Assembly: GCF_023159225.1 (NCBI RefSeq)
Contig: NC_063170.1
Coordinates: 22,181,735-22,245,734 of the forward strand
Length of the DNA stretch: 64,000 nucleotides
Origin: Perognathus longimembris pacificus
Taxonomy: Eukaryota > Chordata > Mammalia > Rodentia > Heteromyidae
Direction of reading: 5' to 3'
Positions 11,930 through 24,355 of this stretch are shown one piece after another (position 1 is the first letter of the stretch; each line of letters opens with the position of its first letter). The notes beneath the pieces were generated by a model. The model did not search any database and was not told the origin of the DNA. It saw only the letters and a program-made list of their open reading frames with translations. Made by a program: the position numbers and the translations under genes.

Positions 11930-13015
11930 CTCTTCTTGAGACCTGAAAATACAGAGCCCTTAGCAATGTGGGGGTTGGGTAGGGAGAGGGGTGTCCAGAG
12001 GCCTATGGGCTCTCTGACTCTGAGAGATGCCCAGAGTAGCTAGGGGGGCCGAGGGAGGCCCTCTCAGCTGGGACACTGAGGACAGGAAGGAGATACCCCA
12101 GGGGCTGTCGCTGTGCAGAAAAAAATAGGGTCTCTGTAATGCACACTCTAGGAAGTGCCCAGTCAAAAGATGCTGTTTCTGGGGAAGGCAGGCTCTGCTT
12201 GTGGCAGATTCCATTCAGGAGCCATTAGAGGTCAGCTTTGAGAGGGGAGGGGAGGGAGGGGGAGGGGAGGAGAGAGCAGAAGTGAAAAAGAGAGAAGGGG
12301 AGGGGAGTAGGGCCTGGGGACTTGAGAGAGGTGAGGAGAAGAAACATGTTGAAGCAATTGCAGGGAAAGGAAAAGAGAGGGTTCAATCCCTAGGACTCGT
12401 AAGTAATAATAATAATAGTGATAATAGTGACAAAAGTAAAGGAGAGAGAAGCATATTTACTTCTCCAGACCTCATTGCCCTCAGTCCTGTGTGCCTGCTC
12501 CCATCACTGAGTGGCTCTGTAAAGAAATAGAGTGAAGCTGGCTTCTCAAAAGATTATTAAATAATAGTCTTTTTGAGCACTAGCCAAAATAAGATGATTT
12601 GAGCCCTTTTTCATCCTAGGATGGGGCCAGCATAGTGGTGGTGGGAAGAGAAAAGGACCTGGTCTAATTCCTCTCTCTCTCTCCACCTGCCTCATGTCCA
12701 CACCAGGTCCAGGAGGGCCAGGCAGGGATTGAGATTTGTGCAGTGGGCGGGGGATGGGGGTGGGGTGGTAGTAGGTGGACAGGTCATAGCTGTCTCTGAG
12801 CAAGCAAAGGAGGGGACGGAGGGGACAGGATGGTGGCTGTGCCTTCAGCTTGCCCAGAACCTGACTGGGGCCTGAGGTAGAAGCAGAAGAGGAAGAGCAT
12901 GCTCCTTCAGGCGGCTGTAACCTGGATAACAGAGGCCAGGGAGAAGGCTGAGCCAGGCCAGGCGGTGAGTCAGACTGGAAGAAAGGGAGGAGGAGAAAAT
13001 GCAGGAGTACTGAGA
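11930..13015. other. Intergenic with GA-rich low complexity
   Basis: 12238-12312 is a GGGGA/GGGA purine tract and 12405-12430 holds TAATAATAATAATAG. No gene recognised. Confidence 0.45.
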
Positions 13016-13019
13016 TTAC

Positions 13020-13349
13020 TTTTTTGAGGGGACAGCTGAGATTTAGACCTCAAGCCTGTGTTTGCTAGGCAGGTGCTCTTCCATTTGAACCATGCTCCTA
13101 GCCCTTTTGTTTTAGTTACTTTTTGGACATAATTCCAAACCCAGACAGGCCTCAAATGGTGATTCTCTGTGTCTGGGATGAGGGACATGTGCCACCATAC
13201 CCAGCTGTTCATGGATACGGGGGTCATGCTCACTTTTATTTTATTTCTTTGTTTCTTCTTGGCCCAGGCTGGCACCAGACTGTGGTTCTCCAAACCTCTG
13301 CTTTCTGAGTAGCCAGAATTGCAGGTGTGAGCAACCTCACTTGGGACTT
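13020..13349 (-). mobile_element. B1-dID-type SINE, degraded
   Basis: On minus, a B1-like arm (TTGCTCACACCTGCAATTCTGGCTACTCAG) is followed by a spacer and an ID-like arm (GCTAGGAGCATGGTTCAAATGG..CACCTGCCTAGC). It is diverged, with inserted AT-rich sequence between the arms. Confidence 0.6.
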
Positions 13350-14000
13350 CTGGCCATGTGTTGAAGGCAGGGCCAGCAGGATGTTCACAGGAATGGAGGG
13401 GCATGACGTCATCCTCAGATGACATCAGAGGACACAGAGTCTGTCCTCCCTTCCAGGGATGAGGCTTCGCTCCTTCACCACAGCAGGGCCTGCACCTGGA
13501 GGGACAGGCACAGAGACAGATGCCTGGCTCTTCTCCCTGAGCTTTCCGGTGGCCAGTGGAGAGGAAGGCTCCCTTGCTGAACATTTATTCTTTCCATCTT
13601 TGCAAAACTCCACTCTGAAAAGTATCATCATCCCCTTTTGTAGCCCAGGGATGGGGGAAAAGTATGCCTCCATTTTCATTGATCCATCCTGAATCAATGC
13701 TTTTAAAAAATCTCACGCACATTTGGCTTAAGAGGCAAAGCCTGTGTTTTACGTTTTGACACTATGTCATCGATCGGAAGCGTGCGTGTGCCCCACCTGC
13801 CAGGGCGCCCTCTGCCCACCCACAGCAGCTGGCCTGGCCACAGTGTGTCTTTAATGGTCTTGCCCCCGCCTGCACCTTCCCTGCCTCCCTGGCCCTCAGC
13901 AAGGACCCTTTTTCAGGGTTTTTGAAAGGATCGATAAGGTGCTCAGGCCTCCTGCTGCTGCTGTCACTCACACTCTGCCATTCCATAAATTATGCATCTG

Positions 14001-14001
<1 letters not shown>

Positions 14002-14074
<73 letters not shown>
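14002..14074 (+). repeat. (CT)n microsatellite
   Basis: An almost pure CT tract of about 36 units with one TTTC interruption near its end. Confidence 0.95.
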
Positions 14075-14499
14075 ATGCATTCTGTGATTTTCTGTTTGTT
14101 GATGGCTCTGTGATGGTTGACTTTCTGGTGAGCCTCACAGGGGCAAGGTGCAGCTGAATGTGAAGACATGGAGAGGGGGTAGCAGGTGTAGAATTCAGGG
14201 TCAGCATGGAGAGAGGAGGTCACCGCTGCTGGCTATAAACGTAGGGCAGTATCTGGCCTCCAGAGCACAGCCTCAGCCGGGAGCCAGGCACCTAGTTCTT
14301 GGGGAAAAGAAAAACACTGAAGGTGTCATCCAAGATCAGCAGCAGCTGGGGCTGCGCCCCTACTCGTGAGCCTGACAGCTACTTTGCCAAGGTTTCATTG
14401 TGCATGGGGAGGACAGCAGGCATGAAAATTAACATGCCACATGTAGGTTTCATTACTTGCAAGCCCCCCTCATCCTAAGTGAGGTGTTAAAAGAGGAGT

Positions 14500-15006
14500 A
14501 GGTTGGACACCAACGACTCACTCCTGTAATCCTAACTACTCAGGAGGCTGAGATCTGAGAACCATGGTTCAAATATAGCCCCAACAAACAAATCTGAAAG
14601 ATTATTACCTCCAGTTAAGCAGTGTAAGGACACAAATGAAGGTGTGGTTCCAGCGGTAGAGCGGAGAAAAAGTTAAGCAAGAGTGTGAAGTCCTTGCCAG
14701 GTGCTGGTGGCACACGCCTGTAATCTCAACTACTCAGGAGGCTGAAATCTGAGGATTGAGGTTCAAAGCCAGCTCAAGCAAGTAAGTCTGTGAGACTCTT
14801 TATCTCCAATTAACCACCAGAAAACCAGAAAGTGGTGCTGTGGCTCTAAGCAGTAGAGCACCCAGCCTTGAGGAAAACAAAAACAAAAAAAAAAAAAAAA
14901 ACACCAAAAACAACTGGGGAACAGCTCCCAGGCTCTGAGTGCAAGCCCCATGATGAACAACAACAAGAAAGAATGTGAGGTCCTGAGTTCAAGCCCCAGT
15001 ACAGGC
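14500..15006 (+). mobile_element. B1-like/Geo-like dimeric SINE, split by a second copy
   Basis: The host element (TCCTGTAATCCTAACTACTCAGGAGGCTGAG...) breaks after AGTGTGAAGTCCT at 14694. It resumes at 14985 with GAGTTCAAGCCCCAGTAC. The intervening sequence is a full second copy of the same family. Confidence 0.75.
14695..14970 (+). mobile_element. B1-like/Geo-like dimeric SINE nested in a relative
   Basis: The element runs from GCCAGGTGCTGGTGGCACACGCC to an A-rich, CAA-containing tail. Duplicated target: GAGTGTGAAGTCCT (14681-14694) and GAATGTGAGGTCCT (14971-14984). The right arm GGTGCTGTGGCTC..AGTAGAGCACCCAGCCTTGAGG is diverged. Confidence 0.75.
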
Positions 15007-15408
15007 ATGAAGAAGTACAAGAAAGAGGAAGAGAGGAGGAAGGGGAGAGGGAAGAGGAAGAGGAGAATTACAGTCTGCAACATCTCTCCTTAACTATGTC
15101 AACTGAGACGCTTCCTTCAATTCCATGCCAGGAAAGCAAAGCCCCCAATTCTTGTAATAGCTACTGAGTACTGAGCATTTAAGGTGTATTGTCTCCACTC
15201 CTGACTACCTTATTGGGCATAGGAAGCACAGAAGCAGAGGAGCATACTATGGCCAGAGAGATGAAATCAGTCATTCAAGGCCCATGGCTAGAAGGGAGGA
15301 AGGGCTGGCCTAGGTGTGTGTTGTGTCCAGAGGCTGTGTTCTACTGGCTCTGCTCTGTCATCCTTTTGTGGTTCAGAGATACCTGCTCTGCCTCTTTGAG
15401 TCTTCCCC

Positions 15409-15411
<3 letters not shown>

Positions 15412-15472
<61 letters not shown>
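15412..15472 (+). repeat. (GT)n microsatellite
   Basis: A pure GT tract of about 30 units next to the 3' end of a minus-strand SINE. Confidence 0.95.
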
Positions 15473-15473
<1 letters not shown>

Positions 15474-15690
15474 GGTATTGGTATTGCGGCTTAAACTCAA
15501 GGCCTCCAGCTCTTATTTGGCCTTTTCACTCAAGGCCGATGTGCTACCATGTGAGCCATGTCTCCACTTCTGCCTTGTTGCTGGTTAATTAGAGATGAGT
15601 CTCTCTGATTTGTCTTCCTGAGCTGGCTTCAAACTGACATCAGAGGATCTCAGCCTCCTGAGTAGCTAGGATTGCAGGCATGAGCCTGGC
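15473..15690 (-). mobile_element. B1-like/Geo-like dimeric SINE
   Basis: On minus the B1-like arm (GCCAGGCTCATGCCTGC..TCCTAGCTACTCAGGAGG) is followed by the right arm ending GAGTTTAAGCCGCAATACC. It directly abuts the (GT)n tract at 15412-15472, which probably grew next to its 3' tail. Confidence 0.75.
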
Positions 15691-15989
15691 TTTCGTTGAT
15701 TCTGTCAGAGTTTGTTCCCTGTGTCCCACTGTCTTTCTCATCATTGTCCCTCTGCTGTATCTGCCCCAACTCCCTTCTCAAGCGGATCCCCAGCCAGGTC
15801 TAACCATGCCCCTGCTCCCTGGGCTCTCACAGCCCCAGCCTACACAATCTTGGGCCCAGCTCTTTACACATGTCACATCAGTGGCCAATGAATGGACATG
15901 TTTTCTCAGTGAAGTCAACTTTTACAAAGAAACATTTTTAAAAATTGACCTGAGCTGGAAGCTCAAATTATCTTCTTATCTTCTCTCCC

Positions 15990-16110
15990 CCAGACCTATT
16001 GTTTCCTCTCTTTTGGCCTCAGTTTTCTCACCTGTACAATGGATGCCTAAGAGCTGACACTTCCATAGGTCTACTGTGTGCCAGGCCTATTGCTTGGCCT
16101 AGTGACCTAT
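15990..16110. mobile_element. MIR fragments head-to-head
   Basis: An antisense MIR part (TCAGTTTTCTCACCTGTAC) ends at about 16042. A sense MIR start (AAGAGCTGACACTTCC..CTACTGTGTGCCAGGCC) follows at 16049. Confidence 0.5.
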
Positions 16111-17356
16111 CAACAACTTTAATGAGTTAGATGATTTCAGTATTCGCTGTCTCTGCCCCATTCCACTGATGTGAGAGAATTTGCTAAGATCAGGTCCTAA
16201 GCCTTGGGACAGTGACTTCAAGCCACCCTTGAAGGTCCTTGAACTGGAGAGACACATCGTATCTCCCCCAAAAATGAAGGAACACAGCCTTGAGCAACAA
16301 GCAAGCAGAGGGGCCCATCTATGCACGACTCATTCCTAAATTCCTTGATTTTATAAATCACTTAACATCTGGGAGGTACTTGGTAAATGTCTGGTACAGA
16401 GCAGGTGCTAAATAGATGTGTGTTTATCTTCTGCTCATCCATCATCCACTCTCAGGGTGAGTTGCACATTTCAGGAAGTAACATTCGCATTCATGAAGTT
16501 CATTTGCTCTTGGCAATCAGATTCTGGTGCATGTCCTTTGGGCTTCCTAGGTAAATAAGAGTTTGGTCTTTAAGGGGTAGGTATCACAGTCTAGCAAGGG
16601 GAATGGAGAAGCTTTTGGGCAACCATAGCTCCAACAGAAGTAAGGAAACAAGAAGAATCAACCCACAGAAAGGGGTAGGAAGAACAGACAGAGGAGCAGG
16701 AGGAGGAGGGGGAAGGCTAGGAAGGTGGGGAGGAAGCACTGGATTGCCTGCTGAGCTCCAGGCCATTGATCCAGAAAGACTCTGAGGTGGAGAAATTGTG
16801 GCAGGCCACCCCGCCTGCAGGGGGCAGCAGTCACCTATCACCGGGGCTTCTGACTGTAAGAATAAGAAAAGCAAGAAATCAAACAATGGGTGCTATTTTA
16901 TGATGTTAAAAAATACAGTGCAGATCAAACCACTACCTTCATGTCTTGAGTCCCTTGAAAGCCATACTCCATGAAATCCAAACAAAATTGCTACTGGTTT
17001 ACCACTCCAGCTGGAGCCAGTTTACAAAACAGAATGAGCCCCTCACCGGAGGGCCTGATGGCATCACAGGAACCTGAGCTCCAAGGCCTGGTACAACTTG
17101 CAGGAAGAGGTGGGAAGAAAGGTTTTAGATTGAGGGACCTTTGCAATCAAAGGCATAGGAGGGACATTTTCTAAGGCCTAGACTAGAGACAGGGACAGGG
17201 ACCTAGGGAAAAGCTGGTAGGTTGGCCCATTTCTCAGATTTGCAAACTGAAGCCTGGGACGTTGGTGCTTTCTGCCCCTAGACCATCGGGAGGCAAAGTG
17301 GGTTGAAATTTGGAAGAATGCCTTGAAGATGAGGTATAAAGAATAAGCCCAGATGG

Positions 17357-17572
17357 CTAAGAGCTGACACTTCTGCAGGCCTACTGTGTGCCAAGCCCCT
17401 GCTAACCTCACCAAATCTTCACATTACAGGTGCTACCATTCCCATTTGACAGATGAGAAAACTGAGGCTCAGGAAGTCTAAGCCACAACATACCCAAATC
17501 CACAGAGCTGGTAAGTGGCAGAGCAGGTATTCAAACTTAGGTCTCTATGACCCCAAAGTCTGCGCTGCTAGG
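17357..17572 (+). mobile_element. MIR, nearly full length
   Basis: Reads in order: AAGAGCTGACACTTC, CTACTGTGTGCCAAGCC, GACAGATGAGAAAACTGAGGC, AGCTGGTAAGTGGCAGAGC, TCTGCGCTGCTAG. This is the best MIR copy in the window. Confidence 0.8.
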
Positions 17573-19007
17573 TGATAGAGCAAGGAAAAAAAAGAACAAA
17601 AACCAAAACCAAAGCAGTGAGGTTTAGAAAGACATTCTCCTGCCTGGACATAGCTTGCAATTCTCCAACTTCGTTTGCGCCACGAGCTCTGTTATGTTTT
17701 ATTGACTGGCAGATTAGGTTTCCACAGTTCTGGAGAAACCTTGCCCCGCCCCATTTTAAACACAGCTGTCTGGATGGGGGGGGGGGGAGAAGTGTTCTAA
17801 ACAGGAGTTGTTTAACTAATTGCCAATTATCTCTGAATAGGGTAAGGTTTCCAACAGCTGTGAGGGATTTTGGTCCCCATCCATTGCCTACTGTTGCCGG
17901 TACTTGGCGTGTGTTGAGGTATTCTTGGCCTCTTGCTGCAGAGACAAGCCAGTGCCTCACCCTCCTCCATCAGGCAAGCTGCCCCCACCCTCCTTCTGTG
18001 CCCAGGGTGGGTGTAGCAGGGCACTGAATCTGAGTGCAGGATGCTGGATTCTCTGTCTCCCTATGTGTATCTGTCTTTCTGTCTGTCTTTCTGGTCTGCA
18101 GTTATAGGGCAGACTCTGCCCAGTGCAGCAATGCAGAATCTTCTCCTGTGTAAATGATTCTCATTCAAGTCTGAGCCCATCCTCCCTTCCTTACCTCTGG
18201 CATCCCAAATCTAGCAGCAAGCTCAAAAAAAAAAAAAAATCTCATGTGAGATGCCCAAAGACCCTAGCATGGATGGGGATAATTGTATCCCTTCTGGCTG
18301 TGTCTGCTGGATTCCTGGGAACAAGCCGAGGGGCAAACCTTTGTAAATGTTAATCTCCTCTCTGCTTAAGATATCACCCATGTCTTTGATGTTCTCAAAC
18401 ATGTTGACTCCTATCTCTGTTAAGGGTGTAGGGTCTGGACAGGCCAAATGCTCCTTTAATCTGCTGTCTTCCTCTAGGAGACCTGGGTCCTCATGTGTTC
18501 ACCTCCAGCCGACACTTGAACAAGCCCTTCTAAAGCCAAGTTTGGGGTAGGTGCAAAAACAAAGGGATGCTGACAATCAGGCCACTGTGCCCCTACTACC
18601 TTCCAGAAGCCAAACTTGATTTGCATCCTGTTCTCACCTGAGCCCCATGGATCCAAGTGGATGGTCATTCATTACAAACACCTTCTGCCAAAAGGAAAGG
18701 TTTTCCATCTGTGTGTATTGGTATTGGTTAAGATAATGCTAGTTGCTATAACAAGCAAGGCTATTGTTGCATCTGTTCCAGAGGTCAAGTCCAAAATGGA
18801 TGCTCTTGATTGCAGATGGGCTTTCTCCAAGTGAAGACTCAGAGAGGCAGCTTTGTTCTGTCTTGAAGTCCTTTCTTCGCAGCAAGTGGTTCCCAAGGTG
18901 GCTGTGTTCGCCTGCCGCAAACTGGGAGGAGAAAGCAGCCCTGCTTCATAGCTCTGCTGATGGGAAGAACACAGATCACTTCCTGTCATATGCAATTGGC
19001 ACTTTTT

Positions 19008-19105
19008 TTTTTTTTGGTAGGGAAGAGCTGTGCTGAGGATGGAGCCCAGGGCCTTGCACATGCTAGGCAAATGTTCGTACCATGAAGCCACATCCCTGGT
19101 GTTGC
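19008..19105 (-). mobile_element. ID-type SINE
   Basis: A T-run on plus (the A-tail) is followed by GATGGAGCCCAGGGCCTTGCACATGC..GAAGCCACATCCCTGG, an antisense ID copy. Confidence 0.65.
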
Positions 19106-20309
19106 ATTGTCCTTTGCCAGTCAGCCCTAGGAAATCACAGAAGGGAAATAAGTAATGTGGGTCCTGGCTTAGAACTGCTTCCCTCTGCCAATCTCTATAC
19201 CACAGGAATGGGAGTAGGAATCCTGCTGTGCATACTGCATGTACTATGAGGAGACAGCTGTGTCACAGGAGGACGAGAATACCTCAGCAATGGACTCTGA
19301 GTCTGACAGGGCAGGCTCATGCTTCACAGTCCAGCTGTGTCTCCTCAGGTAAGGCTTCCTAATCTCTAAAATGGACCTCATGCAGAAAGGGAGGAGACGA
19401 AGAGTAATGGTGTGCTACATGTTATCATATGCTCCAGTACAGTCAACAACTAAGTTTGAAACTGAAACTTAGTTTCAAACTTAGATTTCAGGGAAACTTT
19501 GATAGGATTGGAAATGTATAGGGCTTTCCAGTTCTCCTGAAAGAAAGGAATGGGTCCAAATTCCTATGTGGTGACAACTAGCTAGAGCTAGTATAAAGTG
19601 TTGCCTTATCTCCAATATCAAATCCAAGATGTGAACTTCCCAGCATGCCTTTGCCTGCTTTGCCCTATGGGCCGGGGCAGCCTGACCCTCACTGGCAGGT
19701 GAGTTTGAGAACCCTAACTTACAAGTGTTAGTTGGATTTCCTAAGGATGAACCCATGATTTTAGTTCAGGAATGACTGATTTCTGCTTTGCTGTTTTGAA
19801 AAGAACTTGGCGGTTTCCAAAAGTCCACCCCAATCATAGACTCTTGTGCACTGATGGCATTAACTAACTGCAGAAGTGGCTTATGAACATCCAAACCTGA
19901 TGTCTTGGTGCATATTATGTTTTTAGTTGTCTAGGTTTTTACCTTGAAGAATGGTATGTTATAAAGACTGCACCACCAACTTCATATCCTTGTTGGATTT
20001 TATAAGCTAACGAATGGGAATTTCTGGAGCAAGTTTTACTGCAGAACTCAGAGTCCTGTGAGTGCAGTGATATGATTAGGAAGTTGGCCAGCCGGGGCCC
20101 TGCTGGGGAGGATGGATGACTGACAGCTGTAATTGATTGGCACTGGTGAAGATGCCAGGGGCACGACTTTGTCAGGGCAGGCTGCTTATCTGCTGCCAAG
20201 GTCCGCTTGGCTATCACTGGGAATGCAGGAAATGAGCAATCATGGAAGACTTTTAATGATCTGTTGACAGAAGTAAGTTAAGAAATAGAATTATAAAACT
20301 GTTGGGCAG

Positions 20310-20565
20310 AGCAAGGAAGCAAGAAAGCAGAGAAGGAAGGGGAGAAGGAGAGAGAGAAGGAAGAAAGGAGGAAGGGAAGGAAAGAAGAAAGGAAGGAGAT
20401 AAGAGGAAGAGAAAGAAGAGGAAAATGGAAGCAGGAGAAAGGAAAGGGAAGAAGAGGAAAAAGGAGCCATGAGGAGAATGGAGGAGAAGGAAGATGAGGA
20501 GGAATAGAAGAATAACAAGAAAGAAGGAACTGGCAGAAAAAGAAAAAGAGGAAGAGAAGGAAAGT
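20310..20565 (+). repeat. Purine-rich (GA-rich) tract
   Basis: About 255 nt of GAAG/GGAA/GAGA units with few pyrimidines and no fixed period; low-complexity. Confidence 0.9.
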
Positions 20566-21361
20566 ATAAATTCTGCATTTACACTAAAGATGGGCTAAAG
20601 TTCAATGCTGTAACAAATGACCCAGAGTCTCAATGGCTTCAATCAATGAAAGTTTATTTCTCATTCACTGTACACATCCATCAAGATCAGCAGAGGACTG
20701 TTTCACATTGTCTTCAATCTGGAGGCTCTGCCATCTAGAACATGATTATAGAAAGGAAAGAGCAGAGGGTGAATCCCACAGTGAGTTTTCAATAACCCAC
20801 CGAGAAGTGACATTTGTCGCTGCTACTTCCATTTTGGTTGGCAGAGAAAGCCCTGCCATGCCTAGTGATTTCAGCACATACCCAGGCAAACTGGAAACTC
20901 TGTGACCAACCCTAATACTTATTTCTCTGAGGATCCCTGCATTCTGGATCCAGAAGAGATCTCTTTGTTCAACTTGAGAGTCTTTGGGTTGCAGGTAATG
21001 AAAGACAAACATCTAAGCTACTTAAAAGGAAATACTGACTCCCCAAAACAGAAAGCAGGAGCAGCTCCAATAGTCTTCAGGTAAAATTGACTCCCAGAGT
21101 CACACCTCTGAGAGTCACACCTCCTTCCCCTGAACTCCATTCCCTTCCATTAGAACATGGTTCTTAGGTTTCATCATGGTTCAAGTTCAGTCCGTGGTCT
21201 CAGTGTCACTGTGCCACTATGGGCCATGTGCACATTCCTGAACCGATTTCTGTGTGGAACAACATGTCTAAATCACATGCCCAAATTAACTTCATCAAAA
21301 ACACATGGACCCAGGCCAGCATGAGGGTAAATTTGAAAACCATGTATATAAAATCTTTACT

Positions 21362-21601
21362 AGCCCAGTTTAGTGTCTCTTACTTGTCATCTTAGCTACT
21401 CCAGAGTCTGAGATCTGAGAATTAAAGTTCAAAGCCAGTCTGGGCAGAAAACCTTGTGAGACTTGTCTCCCATTAACCAGCATAAAGCTAGAAGTGGGGT
21501 TGTGGCTCAAGTGGTAGAGTGCCAGCCTTGAGCAAAAACACCAAGCAAGAGTATAAACAAAGCCCTGAGTTCAAGCCCAGGTACCAGCATAAAACAAAAC
21601 A
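21362..21601 (+). mobile_element. B1-like/Geo-like dimeric SINE
   Basis: The element has TAGCTACTCCAGAGTCTGAGATCTGAG, AAAGCCAGTCTGGGCAG, GTGGCTCAAGTGGTAGAGTGCC and GAGTTCAAGCCC, with an AAAACAAAAC tail. It is immediately followed by a B1-dID element. Confidence 0.75.
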
Positions 21602-21822
21602 AAACTTCACTAAACCAGCTACTCAGCAGGTAGAGGCAAGAGGATCACATGTCCAAGGTCAGTCCTAGCAAAGTGAGCAGCAAGGCCAAGACCCTGTCTC
21701 ATAAACTGAATAATATTTGTAAAAAAAATACTGGTGACATAACTCAAGTAGTAGAGTGCTTGCCTAGCATGTGCAAGGCCTTGGGTTCAATCCTCAGCTC
21801 TGAAAACCAACCAACCAAGAAC
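21602..21822 (+). mobile_element. B1-dID dimeric SINE
   Basis: A B1-like monomer (CTACTCAGCAGGTAGAGGC..GACCCTGTCTCA) is linked by an A-rich spacer to an ID-like monomer (AGTAGTAGAGTGCTTGCC..GGTTCAATCCTCAGC). This matches the known B1-dID architecture of several rodent families. Confidence 0.75.
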
Positions 21823-22529
21823 CAATGACATCGTTTCTAAAAAAAAACACACAAAACCATGCTACAAGAGCTCAATATGGTACCTATTATTATTATTGGT
21901 AAGGAAACAATTGCTTAGGTAACATCTCACCCCCTTGAACTATGAGAACAGAAGGTTTTACCAAGGAAGTTGGTGCTGATGGCAAATACCATTTATTTAC
22001 CCTGGGAGGCAAAGCCTTGGGCCTGAGGACTTGGAAATGCTAGTGGATGAAGCAAATTGAAGAAGACATGAATTGTCATCTCCTCCTGCTATAGAGATTG
22101 CCAGTTTTAGAGACACAGAGCGCCACAGACAGTAAATCAGAACACATAACACATTCTTCCTATTTGAAGTACTATCTGCTATTTAAAGAAAGGAAAGCCA
22201 GTTCTCTGGCCACAAGCCCCTGCTTGTGTGACAGAATCTGTGGTGTCACCTCTGGGGTTTTCATTATTCAGCTGTTTTGAGGATGAGTGATTGATGTAAT
22301 TAAAGTTATTGGTAAAGAAAGACTCAGTTACCAAGTGACAGATGAGTCAGCAGTAAGTTTCACTAATGAAATAATGTTCCAAGGAATAATTCCTAAAATA
22401 AGTGTTTCTTCTTTTTATCTTTTAACTCTGAAACATTGTAGGTCAGCAAAAACAAAACAAACAACTAGATGTGAGTAGGGTATGGAAACTTAATACAATC
22501 TGAGAAGTTGCCCGATTTGGTCAGTCTCC

Positions 22530-22790
22530 ATTGTAGGAAATGGCACTTATTGAGTGGTAAGGGTTCAAACTTATGTTTACTATGAGTCAATCCTGGGCAT
22601 TGTACCCCTGCTTTCCTTTGTCCTCTGAGGCTGCTGTTATTACTATCTTGCACATTAAGACACTGATGTTCACAGAGATGGAGGGACCTGTGCGCCTTCA
22701 CAGCTAAGGGGGCCCAAGTAGTTCTGGAGCTTCTCACATCGCCACAGGCTCTGGGCTCAAACCTTAGGTTGTTTAACTTGAATCCAAGCA
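22530..22790 (+). mobile_element. Degraded MIR
   Basis: GCACTTATTGAGTGG..., TTATTACTATCTTGCACATTAAG and a late GCTCTGGGCTCAAACC follow MIR order with heavy divergence. Confidence 0.45.
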
Positions 22791-23829
22791 CACCCAGAAT
22801 AACAAGCAGGAACTGTCTGGATTTGAACCCCCTTCCATATGACTCCTGAGCTCTTCCTAAATTCATGGACACATCCTATAAGTTGTCTTCAAAGTCACTG
22901 ATGTGTGTTTACATTTCTACCCCCCAAGGACACCCAAGGACTTCTGGGAAGACATAACCATGGGGACAGTGTGACACAGTTGGTGCCACACTTGAGAGAG
23001 GCTCAGGTCACAGCTGGGTCAGGGGAGTGGGAATCAAAGGACCCAGAGGCCAAGGTGAGTGTGAGATATATGACAGCAGTGCCAGGCTCCAGAAGTTTCC
23101 CCATGAGGACTGAACAAAGGCTTTTGATGCTAATCTGCGGTGGGGTGAGAGTGACAGTGGGAAGGAGGGGGCTCTGTGTTGGACATGTTGAAGATAAGGG
23201 CATATGGCCCTTCTGGCTTGAAATAGTGGGTATATGGCTTAGAGTCGGAGCGGGACAAATCTGAACACTAAGCGAGGTGTGACATGGCTAGAGAACAAGG
23301 CCCACCTGCAGGGCAAGGGTGAGGAGGGCCAACTTGGTTCTCCACACATGGAGGAAAGAGGGGGACAGGGCAAGGGGAGGCATGACTTGCAGTGACAGTG
23401 ACTGCGTGCTGTGTGCCACTGTGTTTAGCCACAGAAGGGAAGCATGAAATGGGAGACCCCACTTGTGAGCAAGTATGGAATGGACATCCATTCAATCTGG
23501 CCTCAGAGTCCATCAGATTCACTGCCTCCCAGCCACTTCCACACTTGGTTCAGAGCTGGGGGTCCAGCCCACACCCCCCCCCACTATCCTCCCCAGAGAA
23601 GGCAACCACCATCTTTCTAGTGGAGATGATTATATGGGGCTGTTGGCTTTCAGCCCAGGAGAGTGAGCCCAGACAAGAGGAAATGGTCCCGTATTGCGGA
23701 CCCCCCAAGGATGGGGGAGCCAAAGTGCAGCAGGTGTGTGGGAGCCTTCCCATTTAAGTCCTTCATGGAAGTATACCCAAGATGAGAATCAGTGTGCAAG
23801 GGATTTGTAAAGAAAGAGCTTCCAGAGGA

Positions 23830-23950
23830 AACCAGTGAGGGCATGGATGGAGCTGCCATCCCTTGCTCTATCACCAACAGGCTGCATGATCCTAAGCAAG
23901 ATGCCTGAGCTCCCAGACCCTCAGTTTCCTTATCTACAAAAGAATAAGGT
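23830..23950 (-). mobile_element. MIR fragment
   Basis: Antisense MIR features: GGCTGCATGATCCTAAGCAAG and CCTCAGTTTCCTTATCTAC. Confidence 0.6.
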
Positions 23951-23981
23951 GCAGTTTTCCCAAGTGTGGTAAACTATGTTT

Positions 23982-24355
23982 TGAGATGGCCATGGTGGTA
24001 CATGCCTATGACTCAGGACAGGAGATTGTGGTAGCAGGAGGATCTGCTGAAAGAAAGGCCAGCTGAAAGAGAGAGAGAGGGAGGGAGGGAGGGAGGGAGA
24101 AAGAAAGATAAAGACAAAGAGAGAAAGGAAGAAATGAGAAAGGAAAGAAAGAAGGAAAGAAAGAAGGAAGGAAGGAAGGAAGGAAGGAAGGAAGGAAGGA
24201 AGGAAGGAAGGAAGGAAGGAAGGAAGGAAGGGAGAGACTAGAGGAGGCAGCAAGGGAGGGAGACAATGAGGAAAAGGCAAGGCCCAGGGATGTAGCCCAA
24301 TTGCAGAGCATTTGCCTAGCATGCATAAGGCCCTGGGTTTGAACCCTCACACTAC
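23982..24355 (+). mobile_element. B1-dID-type SINE with microsatellite-expanded linker
   Basis: A B1-like remnant (GATGGCCATGGTGGTACATGCC..GGAGGATC) and an ID monomer (GGGATGTAGCCCAATTGC..TTTGCCTAGCATGC) flank a GGGA/GAAA/GGAA tract at 24063-24235. A (CA)n run follows the ID part. The natural A-rich linker appears to have seeded the repeat. Confidence 0.6.
24063..24235 (+). repeat. (GGGA)/(GAAA)/(GGAA) compound microsatellite
   Basis: Starts with GAGA/GGGA units, then GAAA/GAAG, then about 16 GGAA units at 24165-24230. It lies between the two arms of a B1-dID SINE. Confidence 0.95.

Larger units (their letters stand above)
15695..20300. other. Intergenic, MIR relics and old repeats only
   Basis: Apart from the MIR and ID elements listed, 18725-18995 looks like the unnamed old repeat seen at 420-720. 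A poly-G run lies at 17777-17788. No coding or RNA gene recognised. Confidence 0.45.
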
